Source of the DNA: Neurospora tetraspora
Taxonomy: Eukaryota; Ascomycota; Sordariomycetes; Sordariales; Sordariaceae
DNA: 64,000 nucleotides
Reading direction: 5' to 3'
NCBI RefSeq assembly: GCF_033439725.1
Contig: NW_026944388.1
Location: forward strand, 1,736,001 to 1,800,000
Numbering within the stretch: position 1 is the stretch's first letter; the number at the start of each line of letters is the position of its first letter. Under the pieces are notes generated by a model that was given only the letters and a program-made list of their open reading frames with translations, did not search any database and was not told the origin of the DNA. The position numbers were made by a program, and so were the translations under genes. This document shows, piece after piece, positions 46,120 to 60,300 of the stretch.

Positions 46120-49100
46120 TAAATTTAAGAGTGCTATTTGGCGCCACTCTTACTAATTCGCTCTAAAATTGCTGGAAAATCTGGGCTCTGAAATTTATGC
46201 CCCCACTTTCGATTTTGAGCTAATTAAATAACGCAAATCCTTTTAAAAATGTCTAAATTAATTTGAAACTTAAAAGGGCCTTGAATTGACCTTCTAAATT
46301 AGAAATTTTATTATTTTATATATTTTTTACAATACATAATAACCCCTATCGTTAACCTCAATCGACCTTAATCAACCAAATTAACTACTATACCCTCGTT
46401 TAATGTCGTATAATATTAATAACAACTATAACGTCGTCGCAAGAGGGCTATACAAGTAGCCGTAATACTTTATATAACTAGATTTATACCCTAGGTACCA
46501 CTAATCTCTATAAATATAAATAAAAATTTATAAATAACAATATACAACCTTCTTTATAAATATAAAAGTCGCTTCTAATCCCTATTACATATAACACCGC
46601 ATACGTTCAACGGGTTAATAATATAATTCGATACTTATATAGAACTATTATTAAGTTCAAAAACTATAATATACAAGAAGGTTATCGTCTTTCTTTTTAT
46701 TATAACATAAAGCATTACCTTTTATATAATCGCATACATATTAAATTTAAATTTATAAATAACATATAAATTAATAAATATCTAATATAATATAGGAAGG
46801 AACTTTACCTCTAACCTCTACCTTAGAATATTTTATAAGGTTTTTAATACCTATTTAATACTATATTAGAAGAAAATCCGCTTACCCAAGCCCGAAACCC
46901 CTCCTAAAATCGAAATTAATCCTAAACTATTCCCCTACTTTATAAAAGTTTTAAGAGCTCTCAATAATTCGTACTTTAATATAAGGGTTTCAGCTAAATA
47001 ATAAAGACTATAACGTAACCGAAAAGGAAATATTTCTATAAACGTATTATTAATATATAACTTTTTTAATCGGATTACGTACGTACTTTTTAATTAGAAA
47101 GGGTCTATTAACGATATAAAGGTATTTAATATAGTATTTAACGTTAAATTTAATATCTTTAAAGGGTATATATACTTCACTAATACCAATTATAATAATA
47201 ATTTAAAATTTCCCGTACCCTACTATAAGGTATAATATTATTTAATAAAAACTATTAGAACGGGGTTAAAACTAGCTAACTATAAAGAATTATTTAAGTT
47301 ATATTATTTTTAAACTTATATTATAATCGAAAAGAATATTAATCGGTTAAAAAATATATTTAGGATTTATTACATATCACTCTCGTTACCACTAGAAATT
47401 TATATCGAAATAATATACATTACTATAGTATTATTAAATTAAATCTTAAAATAAAATAAATCTAATAATCTACTATTTAACGTAATAGAGGCGGAGAATA
47501 TTTCGGATCCAGAGCGACGCGAAACTATAACGGAAAAATATACTTTTATCGGCTATAATATAGAGGATTAAGAAAAATAAGGAGGAATTAATAGTCAAAT
47601 AAATTAATATCGCAACCGCCTTATAAAGAGGATATAGTGCAATTATTATAAAGAATTGGAAAAGAAGAGAAAAATATAAAGGGAGAGATATAAAATAGAA
47701 TAGAAAGGAGAGGAGGGGAAGTTTGTAATCGAGTATTTAACTTTAAAAATTTCGAAATATTTAAATTTGAAATATAATAATATATTTATTATATTTAACA
47801 TATTAATTAATATTAGCGCCGTCTATATAATTTTAGCGACCCGTATCCTTAATCGAAGGTATTTATAGAATTATTTGTATTATTTATAAAAATGCCTCAA
47901 TTTTAATACAAACTAAATATATTAATTTAATTCAGTCTAGCGATTAAAATAACTAATTTTTTATATATATACAATTTTTTTTTAATATTAATATTTTAAT
48001 ACGAAGAAAAATAATGAAAATTAAATCCGGGGTAAATCCTACTTCCCGCTCCCTCCCGTCTATAGGAATTTTATATATATAAGCAAATTACTATAGTACA
48101 CTATAATATAGCGTATTTATAAATTTAAATTATCTAAGCATAGGGTATTTAAATATAGAATTAAATCGACTAAACTTTTATTAAATATATTTAAGTCCTC
48201 CTCTTACAATTATAAGGCGGGTAAACTCTCCTCCTCCTCCTTTTTATTTTTAATACTTAACTTTTTCTTTAAAATTCTAAAATATACTTCCTTTATATTC
48301 TTTGAAATAATTACGAAATAATACGCCTTCGATTTTAATTCCTCCTATTCGTATGATATATAAATATCAATATTAAAATAGATTTTAACTTCTTAATCTT
48401 TTTTAAATATTACGACCGCCTTCGCTATCTACTTATATATAACGACCTCCTTATAACGCTCTGCTAACGAAATCGTATTAATAAAATATTTAAAATTCTT
48501 ACTAATAACTTTATTATTATTCTTCCTTTTCTTCTTCTTAGGGTTAATTCACGAAACGGTTCTTTTCTTACCGTCGTATATATAGGTAGGGATTACGAAT
48601 TTATTTTCGAAATCCTTATTATTCGAATTATAGAATATATTTATAAGAGGAATTTTTCAGCGGGATAGGAGTACGCCCAATATTAAAGTATAGGATCCGG
48701 TCGTATCCTAGTTATTAAAAAAGGCCTCCTTTATAAAATTATATTATAAAAATATTCTAATTCAACATTATATACACTTTCTATAATTCTATTATACTAC
48801 TAACAAATATACCCAACCAATTTAAATTAATTAAATTAACCTCTAAGAAGGAGTCCCAAATAAATTCTTTAATAATATATAACTTTATCTCTTCATTGTA
48901 ACCGAAGTCGGATTAACTAACGAAGCCAGCGAATACCTACTAAATATACTACTTACGCTTAAAATAATTAATTTTATTACGTATTTATATAATATTAAAT
49001 TCAATACCGTATTTTTCGTATAAAGTATTTATAATATTATTATATACCGTCTTTTTATATCTACTTTAATTAGTAAAATTATCGTCGACAACCTCTTTAA

Positions 49101-49377
49101 ACTTCCTCAATAAAATCTTCTCTTATACTTCGGTCTATTACTATACCTTCTTATATGCCCTCTTCTTAATAATAATATATAAAATACTCAGTTAAGAAGT
49201 AATAAACTAGCTAACTTATATAGATAGTAATTAATTAGCCATTTCGTTAATCGGTATTAAAGATATAAAAGAAGGTATAAAAGAGGGTTATATTAATTAT
49301 AGGCATATAAATACGATATGTGTGTAAAAATTTCAGACTCTACGATTATAGGGCACCAAACGGCACTCTGAAATTCC
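46120..49377. mobile_element. RIP-degraded repeat with inverted ends, class unresolved
   Basis: Base composition switches sharply to extreme A+T. The two edges carry an inverted match: left TTTAAGAGTGCTATTTGGCG (from about 46124) and right, reversed, TTTCAGAGTGCCGTTTGGTG (from about 49374). Beyond the right match, CTCTGAA-type words recur to about 49510 (subterminal-repeat-like); the left edge has a few more. This fits a cut-and-paste DNA transposon of about 3.3 kb. The interior retains only heavily disrupted coding traces, and I could not assign the family. It is old, inactive and saturated with breaks. Confidence 0.55.
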
Positions 49378-49510
49378 GCTCTGAACATGAACAGGGTAGA
49401 GTTCAAAATTTCGGCATTTACCGCTAAAATCCAGTTTAGAGAGGTCCGTACAGTTCCTCTAAATGGACATTTCAGAGTGAGGCGTTCAGAGGCCCATTTC
49501 AGAGCATCCA
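49378..49510. repeat. Short interspersed CTCTGAA motif cluster
   Basis: CTCTGAA, TTCAGAG and near variants occur at least six times between about 49333 and 49506, in both orientations, directly right of the AT-rich element. They probably belong to its terminal region, which would place the true right end near 49520. Confidence 0.5.
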
Positions 49511-52500
49511 AACACGCCCTAAACGACGCGAAGGTCGCCGATGTCAACGGACCCTGCCAGCCAACGACGTTGCCGAGCTAGGTACGAATCAGGTTACCAC
49601 GTCTCCGCCTACCCCAGGTGCCCGCGACGCCTGAAGCTCGGGCCACCCATCAAAGCCATACACCACGACCACGGCACGACGGCGGCGCAAATTGACAGAC
49701 GGACTGACAACACCCCAAAGCCCCAAACGGCAACCCCCAAATTGACCAGCAATTGAGCAGGCCAGGGCAAACCGAAGTGGGGGTCCCGATGATCTCTCAG
49801 CAGTCAGCAATCTGACCCACGCGAACGCCTTCATGTTGTACATACCTCTTACCTCCCGTCACTCGGCCTTGTGGTGAACGTGACGGCCAAGTTGGGGGGA
49901 ACCAGCGAATGCGACAAAAAAGAAGCACCGAAGCTGGAAGCGAGCGCGCTCGGCGGGCGAACGAGTCGTGCACAACCCGCACCATCCAACTTGGGCAACA
50001 AGCGCGGAGCGGAGAGGTGGGTAACCGTGTGTGGTTGAGTGCGGGAATTGGGAGGATTGGGGTTTGACCAGGAAGTGACCACAGCGCCCGCCAACATTCC
50101 ACTTCACACCGAGGGGGGGCACGGGGAGATCCTGACAAACTGCTATCATGGCCCACCCAAAAATGTCGGTCGTCGAGTCAAGCTCTGTCCATCCGCACCT
50201 TCCCTGGCCACAAGACGGGAGGTTTCCGTTCCTCGTCCCTCGTCCCTGCCCCGGGAAGCCCCTTGCGAGTCACGGCTGTCAAAAGATGCTTGAATGGAAA
50301 GTGTGGAGTATGGTAACAATGGTATTATTGGTATCGTAAGTACGATACTAAATAACATACGGGCGATGGAAACTATCTACGACAACCTCACTACTCCGAG
50401 TCCTTTCCATCATCATTCCCTATAAGCCATCTTGACACAACCTTAGTCATTCTTATATATGTGAGCTCTAATAGGTTCTTCAACTCACACCAACATCTAA
50501 ACGAGCAAAGTCCAAAGCAAGATCAACAAGGGCAAAGCAGCAAACAGGCACCTCTTTTCTTTCCATACCACTGACACAGGTGATCGAAACAATGAAAACA
50601 ATGGAAACTGGGAAAGAGCAAGGATAGGTCCTCTATGCAATGCAGTCACGGTCATGTATGTATGTACCTGCCACTTCCACTTTGCGGGTCCCCCATCCAT
50701 CCACCCATTCCACCCGTTACTCGTTCCTGACCACGGGCAGATTGACTTTGGGTCACTTCGTTCAGTCTTTTCCCCCAAATCCCGTCCACTCACTGCCCAG
50801 TCTCATCAGAGTTTTACGCCGAGCGAGCAAGGAAGACAGGAGGAGGATTGACCGAGGGTCAACCCCCGGGCGAGGAGTGAACATCCGGATCAGCAAGAGC
50901 GAGCATGTATATCGCGCAAAAATCATGGGGCTACTAGTACCATTACCTCTACCGGTCGGGTTTCGTGTCATGGCACTGGGCACGTTTTCGGGTTCTACCG
51001 ACCCGCTCTCTGGACTTCGTCTGTCGTCTGGAGTTCGTGGAGGAAACAGAACAGGGCCTGGATGAATCGGCCGAGCTTTCACTCACAGAGTCAGGCATCC
51101 AGTTGTTTCTGTCCTTTTCACCTCCCCCTTTCCCCCTTCGTCCTTTCCACCTCCAGTACTTTTACACATCCGAGACCATTGCTCCATTTTTCTTGCCAGG
51201 AAAGTACCTTATCAACGGTTTCTCTATTACCCATGACATGGCTTCTGTGGTTTCATTCAATGCAACTGCTGCTGGCGACTGGCACCTGCTCCTCTGGGCT
51301 TCTCGGTAGTATTTTACGGTGGTGAGAGGTGGTCCACAGCGATCCCTTTTCTCCAGGACCCCTCCCCTCTATGGAGCGGGAACCTTTTCCCAATGTAACA
51401 ACGGAATCCCATCACCGTGGGAAGGTGGTCTTTGAAACCGACAACCTAAGACTTATGGAGAGGAAGAATTGGGCTCTGGTTCGCCGCTGTGGTTCGGCCG
51501 AGGTCGTTGTCAGGACAATTACTATCAAGGCACAGGTGACAGGTAAGTATCGATGTATGCGCCTTGGAAGCACCTCATGTGCACAGACATGCTGCGACAA
51601 TGACACTTGACGCTCGTTTGACACTTAACATTTTGACACTGCTGCTCACGCGCCCTGACTGACAATGACAGATGCGAAAAACAGCTCACAATTGGGCAAC
51701 GAAAAGGAAACTCGCTTGCCCTGCCAAAGTTCCCCTTTCCCCAGTTCGTTGTGGAGCAACATCAATGTCTTGAGTTGCCGCCCATCGTTTGCTGGTTGTT
51801 CGTTTTATGGCCGGTAGTCGATTCCCGTTGTCTTCGTCGTCTGCCTCGCTTCAAATTCGGCTCCGGCTCGCTCTTCACTACTGTCATCAGTGGTCCATCA
51901 ATCTACCACACTACGGCGGCAGCATTGACATTTTGACATTGACACCACAGCAAAGCTACTGCACTGGGCCACTTCAGTACCGTCCGGCGTCCGTCCGTCC
52001 TTTTCTTTCGTTACCATCTGCGTTGGTGTCAGATCTCTTCGGCTCATTGGGTGAGATCGCACTGTACGGGCTTTGATCGCTGGGTAGTTCAGGTCTCAGT
52101 GTTTTGCTTTTTCTCATCTTCTTAGATCGGGAACCTTTCCCGCCGTGAGATCACCGTGACAGCTCGGATTTCCTGAGGAGTACCTACCTAGCTCTTGCTG
52201 GGTTCAGTGTTGATTTCCTCTCTTCTTGGGGTCCCTTGGAATAATCTTATTATGCAGGGATCTATGCTTTTCCTTTCCTTTTCCTTCCCCTTCCTCTGAT
52301 CCTTCATTCCTCCTTTTGCTGTTTCTGCCGGGCTTTGCTACTGTATCTTTTTCTCTTGAATACATCTTGCGGTCTTGATTTCTTACCGTACACTTTCAAA
52401 TACGTAATGCGGACTGACACCGTATCTTACGTTTCACCACTGTGTTTTCACATGCCCGTAACGTAAATTACGTTCAAATTTCTCACAAACGACAGACCCC

Positions 52501-55500
52501 GTGTTACATCAGTCTATTGACACCATCGCTAGCGCAACCAGATCGATCTCAAAACACGATCTCGAGAAGGCATGGTGAGGACAAGTGAGAAAGAGGCGCT
52601 GGACGGAAAGGCTTGTGTGACTTTCCCAGACCATATGGAAAAAGTCTTCGGACTCAGTTCCGTTCTGCTTCAAGCGCCTTGTCTTCTCCATCACATACAG
52701 ACGACGACAACTTCCCGTCTTCTGAAGAGAGAGGGACAGTCACTTGTCCACTTCAGATGCTCGCGCGCCTACTGTTCCCGGCAGCAGGCAGAGCCGAGAG
52801 GAGAAACACAAAAAAGAAAGGACATCAGGTATCCATCCATTCATTCATCAAGACATCAGGACATGACAACCAGAAAAGGGAGTTAACTAAACACAGAAAA
52901 CAATACCCGGGCTTGCTGCTTCACTGTATGTAGTGTACGCGCACCGGCCGGTGAGAACCGAATCACCTCACCAAAGACGGCCTAGTGGAACTGTGCGAGA
53001 TCCAACAAAACAAATAACCGATCGACTGAATGGGGGGCCGGACGGACGGGCTGGCACATGCAGCCAGCAGCAAGCACGCTCAAAAAAAATGTCCGGTGAT
53101 CAATCATTCGTCAACCACAGGGCTTTTCCCTGGGAAGGGTAAGGAAAAAGCAAAGATATCTCTCTCACAGTGCCACTCATGTGAGGAGGGAAGGAGTCAG
53201 TGGAAGCAAACCGAGGGACATGGAGCGCTCGCTCGGTGGGTGCCTAAAGAAAAGGAAGGAAGTGCAGAAGGAAGAAATCCCCTGAAACGGGAAACCCTTT
53301 GGTTACCTTTTTGGTTGCCATAAGGTTACCTTGAGCAGATGGATAGACAGGATGTGATTGGCCAGTGCGGAAACGAACATGATTGGATCTTATCGACATC
53401 GTGGCTGCCCGGGGTGGGAAGAAAAATGCCGGAAAATGGTTCGATGATGACGGCCCGGATGGGATTTCTTGAATCGATCGGATTTCATGGCACACATTCT
53501 TGAGATTCACATTCAACCTTGTGAGATGACCATGAGCAAGGACGAACACCGGATCACTTACTAACTGGTTTGTAATATGATAATAACGCTTATCGCGGAC
53601 TCGCCTTTGGGGCGGCAGAATGACGCTGATTCTGACACGGCACGTCTTAACAACAACAACAATGGGGGCAACACTCGACTAAGAACGAGGGTTCTTGACG
53701 TATTGGTCGGGGTGGCACAGCTTGAGACAGAAGCGGGTTAGATTAGTGTTTTTTTTTTTTTTTTTCGATAACCGAATCTGCCCACACCCTTCCGTTCGTT
53801 TCTCGATCCGGGGGAATACATAGCCGGTCTTGGTACAAACTTTGTCTTATATCACGGACCCATTCACCCGGATCGGCGACTTCAGGGTATTCGAGGCAGG
53901 GCAATTGCAGGCTCATCATCCCCGAGTCCCCAACTTCCCAAACTCACCCAACCAACGAAGTTGTGTCTGTCTCACCTTGACGTGCATCTGTTGGCACTTT
54001 TTGGCACTTTTAACTTGCCTTGTCATTCCCCAATGTTAACCGCGCAACCACACGATGGGGGAATGGATCATGGGTGTATACGGCGTAGGCGTAGTATGTG
54101 TGGCAGTAGCAAAGAAGCAAGAAGCAAGCGCCTACCCACTCGCTGCCAACAAGGTAGTCCCAAGTTCATCCCACATGGCGTCCGTCCGACCGACCGACCG
54201 GTCCGTTGGCTAGGTTCACGGCCGGCAAGCCCGATCCGAGGGAAGAAGAGAGATTCTCTGTAGCCTTGCCGTCCAGCTGCTCGGTGCATAAACAGGGACC
54301 GCCTTGTGTGATGACAAGGATGGCCGGAAGGTGGGAGGACTGGCGTTCGCAGGCAAAACAGTCTCCGTTACTTTCCGAGCAATCGGGTTGACTGCTACCA
54401 CTGCATCGACACTGGATGGTTTGTAGGGTGGTAAGGTCGTCCGTTGGTGGTGAAGGTGGTGAAACATTTGGCACGCCAGGCCAGGGTCCCTTCCTGTATG
54501 CACCTGGCTGCTTTTCTTGCTTCCACTGCTTGCTTCGGGTTGACGGTGGCGTTGGCAAGTCCCCGGAAAATGGAATGCGCCCTGCGGCCTGACAGGGACT
54601 TGGACACTGGCAACTGGATAGGCTACCCTTCACAGCCAGGTTCACGGTTCAGTGGTAACGTATCCTTCTTTATTTTCTTTAGTGATAGACAGTCCGTCGT
54701 GGTAGGGCTGTCGTTGTTTTGACTGACAACTGGAGTTGGCGATGTTTGGCAGTGGTGGCGGTGCTGCCGAACAAATCGGATCATAATGATGGTAATATGA
54801 CGGCAATGCTGGACTCGGCGGACGGCAGTAGTATGGACTACGGCACCGGAACGGCGTGCTGCCGGTTTCCATCTCAATGCAGTCCGAAAGAGATCGGGGT
54901 GGAGTGGAACTGGAAGAGAAACTGCGACAGGGACTGAAGATGGGGATTGTGTTGTGCTCGGGGGAAACTGCCATCCACATGCTATTTCGGTACCGGTACG
55001 GCGCGGCACGGCCAGGCGGGGGAGATAGAAGGTTGTTGAGGAGAAAGAAAAAGAAAAAAAGGCGTTTTGCACAAATTCCCATTTCCAATCTTATCAGGAG
55101 AGGAAGGTAGCGCCGTGATAGACGCTGTCCGGTCTCAAAACTCTCATCGATAGGTCCATGACCTGTCATCGATGTCAACTTCAGTTGGAGGGTCAGTATC
55201 TGTCAAAGAACCCTGTCAGCCTGTCAACACGCATGTCTGTCACTCATGTGGATGTTTGGGCAAGCGCGATCTCGTGTAGGATGTCTAAGGGACGCGCGGC
55301 TTGTCAAGTTCGCATAAGGAAGGATGTTACCCGAGAAGTTGACAGGTCATCTTGACTCACGGATCGGATCTTTCCTCTTTCCCTCTCTCTCCTTCACTAG
55401 ACCACAAACAGAGCAAGCGCTCCGGATCTCGCTCCTTCCCTTGAGGGGGCTTTTGCTTGCGTGATATTGGCTAGTGGGAAGGAGCAGGTCATGGGATCCT

Positions 55501-57389
55501 TGAATTTGGGGGGAGGAGAGAGAACTACGAGGAAGCTTCGTTTCCATTGTTTCAGCGACCGGTCGAGTATCATATACGCTCCATACCATACAGGTATTGA
55601 CTGAAACTTTGCCTGCCGTGTCCAGGACTGGGATGGATGGATCTCTTGGGCTGCATCGGTTGACGAGCTGAGCATGCTGCTGCAAACAACGAGTGAGTGG
55701 TGATAATTGTGTCTCTTCGTGGGGGACAAGCGATCAGCAACTGATGTACTGCAGGTCACGTTTACACTTTGGCATATCACCAACCTGTAGGCCCGTGATT
55801 ATTGTCGTCGTGTTGCTGTCTTGTTAATGTTGCCTAGCTGGCTGCCAAGTATGTGCAGCTATCCTGGAGGATAGGCGCATGTTTCTTTGCCACACTGAGT
55901 GGGTGAGGCAAGCCTTGTTGAACGAGAATGGGAAAGTCATCCGTGATGGTCTTCTTGTCCGGTTCATGATGGTACAAAGTGTACCTCTATGTGGCAGAGT
56001 CCGACTAGTCAACGATGGCCAAAGGCTTCCTTGACTGAGCAACATCGAACGACGATCTACAAGTGACACTTTCAATTTACTCACAACTATGCTTCCAACC
56101 GCCGTGCACACACTGAGCCAAAGAGGCAATAAATGCTCTAAGCAATGACTACGAATCACGGGGTCATCGCAGGGAGGTTTGCCTGTTGATGGCAAGGGAG
56201 TGGCTATTGATTCTGGTCCACAACCATGAGCCCATCCCATCCAACTTCATCCAAGCACCAACGGTTATTGAGAATGTGAACAGAAAAGTACCTACGTGAA
56301 TGACTACATCCCAATACACCCCTTCACCCACTCTCTCTTCCTGACTAGTCTTGACGACCACCCCCTTCACAACTCACCCCTCATGCACGAACAGGTACAC
56401 CACCTCCTGCACCTCCCATCGCTGCAGGACACTATCTCCTGGGGACATAACCGAGCAGTAACACCGTATGTAGCTACCAGTCTCCCAAGACGACACTACC
56501 CATGCAGTGTAAGTTGACAAGTCATGGTTGTTGGGTTAGTAAAAAAATGAGACTGGGAAACCGGTCCTCGTTGTCCTGCTGTCCGCCGTCGTTACATGGC
56601 TACAAATTTACTTGATTGTGACTGTTTGTCTGCTTGAAAAGCAAATCTGGAGTTTCAGAACAATGACCCCTATCAACTGACTGTGGCCGGTCAGTCACAC
56701 AGTCACTCATCCGTTAAGTGACGGGTAGTGTCTCCCAAAGCCGGAGGTGGGTACCGTTCAAGTATCTGGAAGTATGTTCAGGTACACATACTGGTCACTT
56801 TGCTGTTATCAGCGCTGTTAATGTAACGAGCTATTATCAATAAAATACTGGCAAAGGGTGTGAAATCGTATGAGAAACATGTAAAGGTGGGTGGATTGTG
56901 ACGATACCGTTCTAGAGATTGACAGCAACTATGGCACAGATCGAAAGATGCTTGGGTAAGATACACTAGGTGTAATCGAATGATACACAAAACTCAGTAA
57001 GGGTGGCAAGGGTTGTTTAGAAACGTATAAAATGGGTGTGGCCGGAATGCGGATCAATATCGAGTCCGTCGTTCGATAGCTATAGAATTGTTAGAGGTAG
57101 CAACGCTGGTGATCAGATGCTGCAGACAAACCCGCTTTATACGAAAGGCATTGCAAAAAGGTTTAGCAGAGTAGTTGATACAAGGCCGGCATCGAACCTT
57201 TTCTAGTTGAGGAAGCAACCCACAAGTCCTGATATAGTACTGAATATCGCGGATGAATGCGTAAAACAGTGACCGAAATACAAGATGGCTTCAAATGAAC
57301 TGAACCAACACGTTTGACTACAAACGACACAATACTAGGAATATCTATCTCTGCAACCCAAAAATAAAAGAATCACATTTATCTCGCGA
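49511..57389. other. Gene desert part 2
   Basis: About 7.9 kb without a supported gene. Frames (e.g. 54642-55178, minus; 50640-51065, plus) lack domains and overlap on opposite strands. Landmarks: a T20-type run at about 53743-53765 and long pyrimidine-rich stretches at 52080-52380. The last 400 bp are presumably the 3' UTR of the caspase-like gene. Confidence 0.4.
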
Positions 57390-60300
57390 TCATCGTCCAG
57401 CTCCCCTCAACCTTTCCCACAACGGCAACTGAGTCCTCTTCTTCACCTTCTTCGCACCTCCTCTCTCACCCTCAGTCGCCGTTCCACCAGCTCCTCCATA
57501 GCTACTCATCCCACTCTCATCCCGCCACTCTGGCGGCATCGGGGACACTGTCCCGCTAGCCATCCCCATGCCACCACCAACACCTTGCCAACTCTCAGAG
57601 ATAGGGTCTACCGCATCATAGTAGTCATTGTAGTCATCTGTCAAGCCTCCTTGGTTGTAGGAGCCAACCTTTGCTGAACCGCAGTACGGTGTAGAGTCGT
57701 ACTGATGGGAATTCGAATAATCCGCAACAAAAGCTGGGTCCGGGCTCATCAAACCCAAGCCCAAGCCACTTGCTTCACGCATCTTCTGTAGGCCACTGAC
57801 CAAAGGCTCCACCAGTTGTGCTTTGTCGTATCCTCCTTGGAATTGGCTGTTCGCAGCTCTTGCTGTGTCTGTGTCTGCGGTTGGGCTAAACGGCGGAGGA
57901 GGTGGTGATTGCGGAGGAGAAACAGACTCGTCACCAATGTCGTCGGTTTGAGTAGCAGTTGATGGGCCATCATCGAGCCCTCCACGTCGATTTCCAAGTG
58001 TTTCGCCCTCAGCACCAGCACCAGCACCGTCACGCCTTTCACGTTCGCCTCTCATAGCCACCACCTTCCTCCACAGCGCTGGAAACCTCGTCTCAAGCTC
58101 CCTCTCCAGCTCTTGCTGTCTCTGATCAACCGCCCGGGCCCTCTCCTCTCTCTTAGCCGGGCCTAGCTCAGTGATCCGCCTCCCTCCCAGCCCTTCGCCG
58201 CTCTCATCAAACTCCTTAAGCCACTCCTCATACTCCCTATCTCTTCTCTGTCTTCGTTCTTCTTCCTCCGTTGCATCATTGTGGTACGATGATGTCCCAC
58301 CGCCCCCTAGCAACTGCTCGGAACTGGATTCAGAAGCGGCACTCTTCCCCTTGTCCGTGATCCACTTGTCAAAACTATCCGCAAACTCCCTATAATGACC
58401 CTTCAAGATGAAACACTGGCCCTTCCAGCCCTTTCCGCGGAATTTGGCCAGTAGCGCGTTGGCGACGGGACATTCCCAGTCGAATTCTATGCATCGGTCG
58501 TAGAGTACCACGCAGCGGGACTGGTACCAGCCGTTGAAGGAGTGGCGGGAGGAAACGTCTGTGAAGGTGTCTTCGATCATCTCAAGCGAGGCATGCTGGA
58601 TGAAGGAGACGGGGCAGCGGAGGTTTATGGCGGAGGAGATGTGGGACTTCTCGAAGTCGGTGGAGGAGCGGAGATCGAGTAAAAGGATGGCGCCGCGGTT
58701 GGGATAGATGGAGAGGATGGTGTTGAGGTGGCCTGGAAGAATCATACGAGCGGTGGCTTCTTTGCTGGTAGAGGTCTGGTGTGTAGAGTTGCGGCGATGG
58801 AGACTCTGGAGGTTGAGGGTTGTTTGTTCATGCTGCCGGCGCTGGTCGAACCAGAGCTGGTAAACCACATCAGTAAGTGAAACATGAAGACTAAAGAACA
58901 TAGTAACTTACACCGACTATATTTGAATCTACGTTGAGTGTGGAGGAAAGAAGACCGATAATTGCTTCACTCGGTTGCGGGTCCTTCCGGAAACAGTCCT
59001 CCAAGTGGGCAATCGCTTCCCGAGTCAAGTTTTGGGCCTGATCTGTAGGGTCGCTCACATGTTCCGGTGGCCAAACTGGTGGTGTGCTTGTTACGTTGTC
59101 GGTGGTCCTTGTCAACGAAATGGCACTAAAGGATGTAGTTGACGAGTCTGGTGGATTAGACAGAGAAGGGTCCGGCGATGGCGACATGACAGAGCCAGCG
59201 AGCTGTCCCTCCGTATAACTGAGCACCGCGGGCCGAGAACCTAATTCATGCCTAGGATGTTTCATTTGGCGTGACCCAAAGTCTCCAGATTGTATGTGTG
59301 TGCGAGCTTGAGAATCAGTTTGATGAGTGTCTCCCGGGTAATTGGTAGTCATCTCAGATAACAAAGACTCCGTGTCAGCATCCATCGCCTGATTCTCCTC
59401 CTCTTCATTCCTAGCAGTTACTTCGCTTTCTGGCGGCGGCTTTGTTGTGTTCGATTCACGCAGAAGGTTGTTGGATCTGATAAAAGCTATAAAGGAACAT
59501 GCTGGGTCATCAGGTAGAAGATCCCAAACCATGATAGGCAAAGAGAGGAGAAGCAGTGTTGAATGGCTTTTGAAGACTCCTTGAACTTTGACATATTTGG
59601 CGATGGCGGGAAAGCCGGCTAACCACTGCTCCCAAGCATTGAGATCCAACCTCTGGTCATCTTCGAGGGCTAATGAGATCATGACATGAGGCTCGTCCTC
59701 GTTGGGCTCACTGGTCATCGGAACAGACATACTAGGGAGAGATGGGTAGGCTGATCGTGACGACATCCCCCAGTCATCTTGTCGTGAACTGGAAACGAGA
59801 CTCTGTTGCTGATACGGTGATAGTGAGCGTCTGGATTCCGGAACAAGTCGACCAATCTCTATGCTCGGTGCTTTGTGGTTGGACGTCATCATGAAATGCA
59901 CAGGCGTTGACCTGGATTCAAAGTGTTTGCCATTGATAAGAACTGGTCTGGGATGCTTAAGACGTGCGAGAATCTCAGCATGTAACATGGCAGCCGAGAA
60001 GACCCTGTGCCGCCATTCCTGAAGGACTTCAATCAAGGCATTGGTGAAAGAGTATCGGCCAGGGTTTGGGGCGATGGCGTCCCAACTCGATGCCGAAATG
60101 GTTTCGGTAATGCTTTGACCACTTGGGAAGGTGGCACTAGCTGCTCCCGCGCAACAGTCAAGAAGAATCAAGACATCTGATGGGGATCTTTCGAGGAGTG
60201 TCTGAATAGCGGACCACCTATATTGCATAATGAGTAAGCTCACCTCAAAAGATGGTAGTGGATGGTACATATGGACTCACTGTAGCCATGGAGAGTTCGG

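Noticed and set aside
54642-55178. 178-codon minus-strand frame
   Set aside because: No domain and a poly-Phe stretch from a simple pyrimidine run; it overlaps other frames of similar length.
58891-60270. Caspase-like and rhodanese parts treated as two separate genes
   Set aside because: The frame at 58901 begins inside an intron with good GT/AG signals, and the homeodomain helix is complete only when the two parts are spliced in phase 0.
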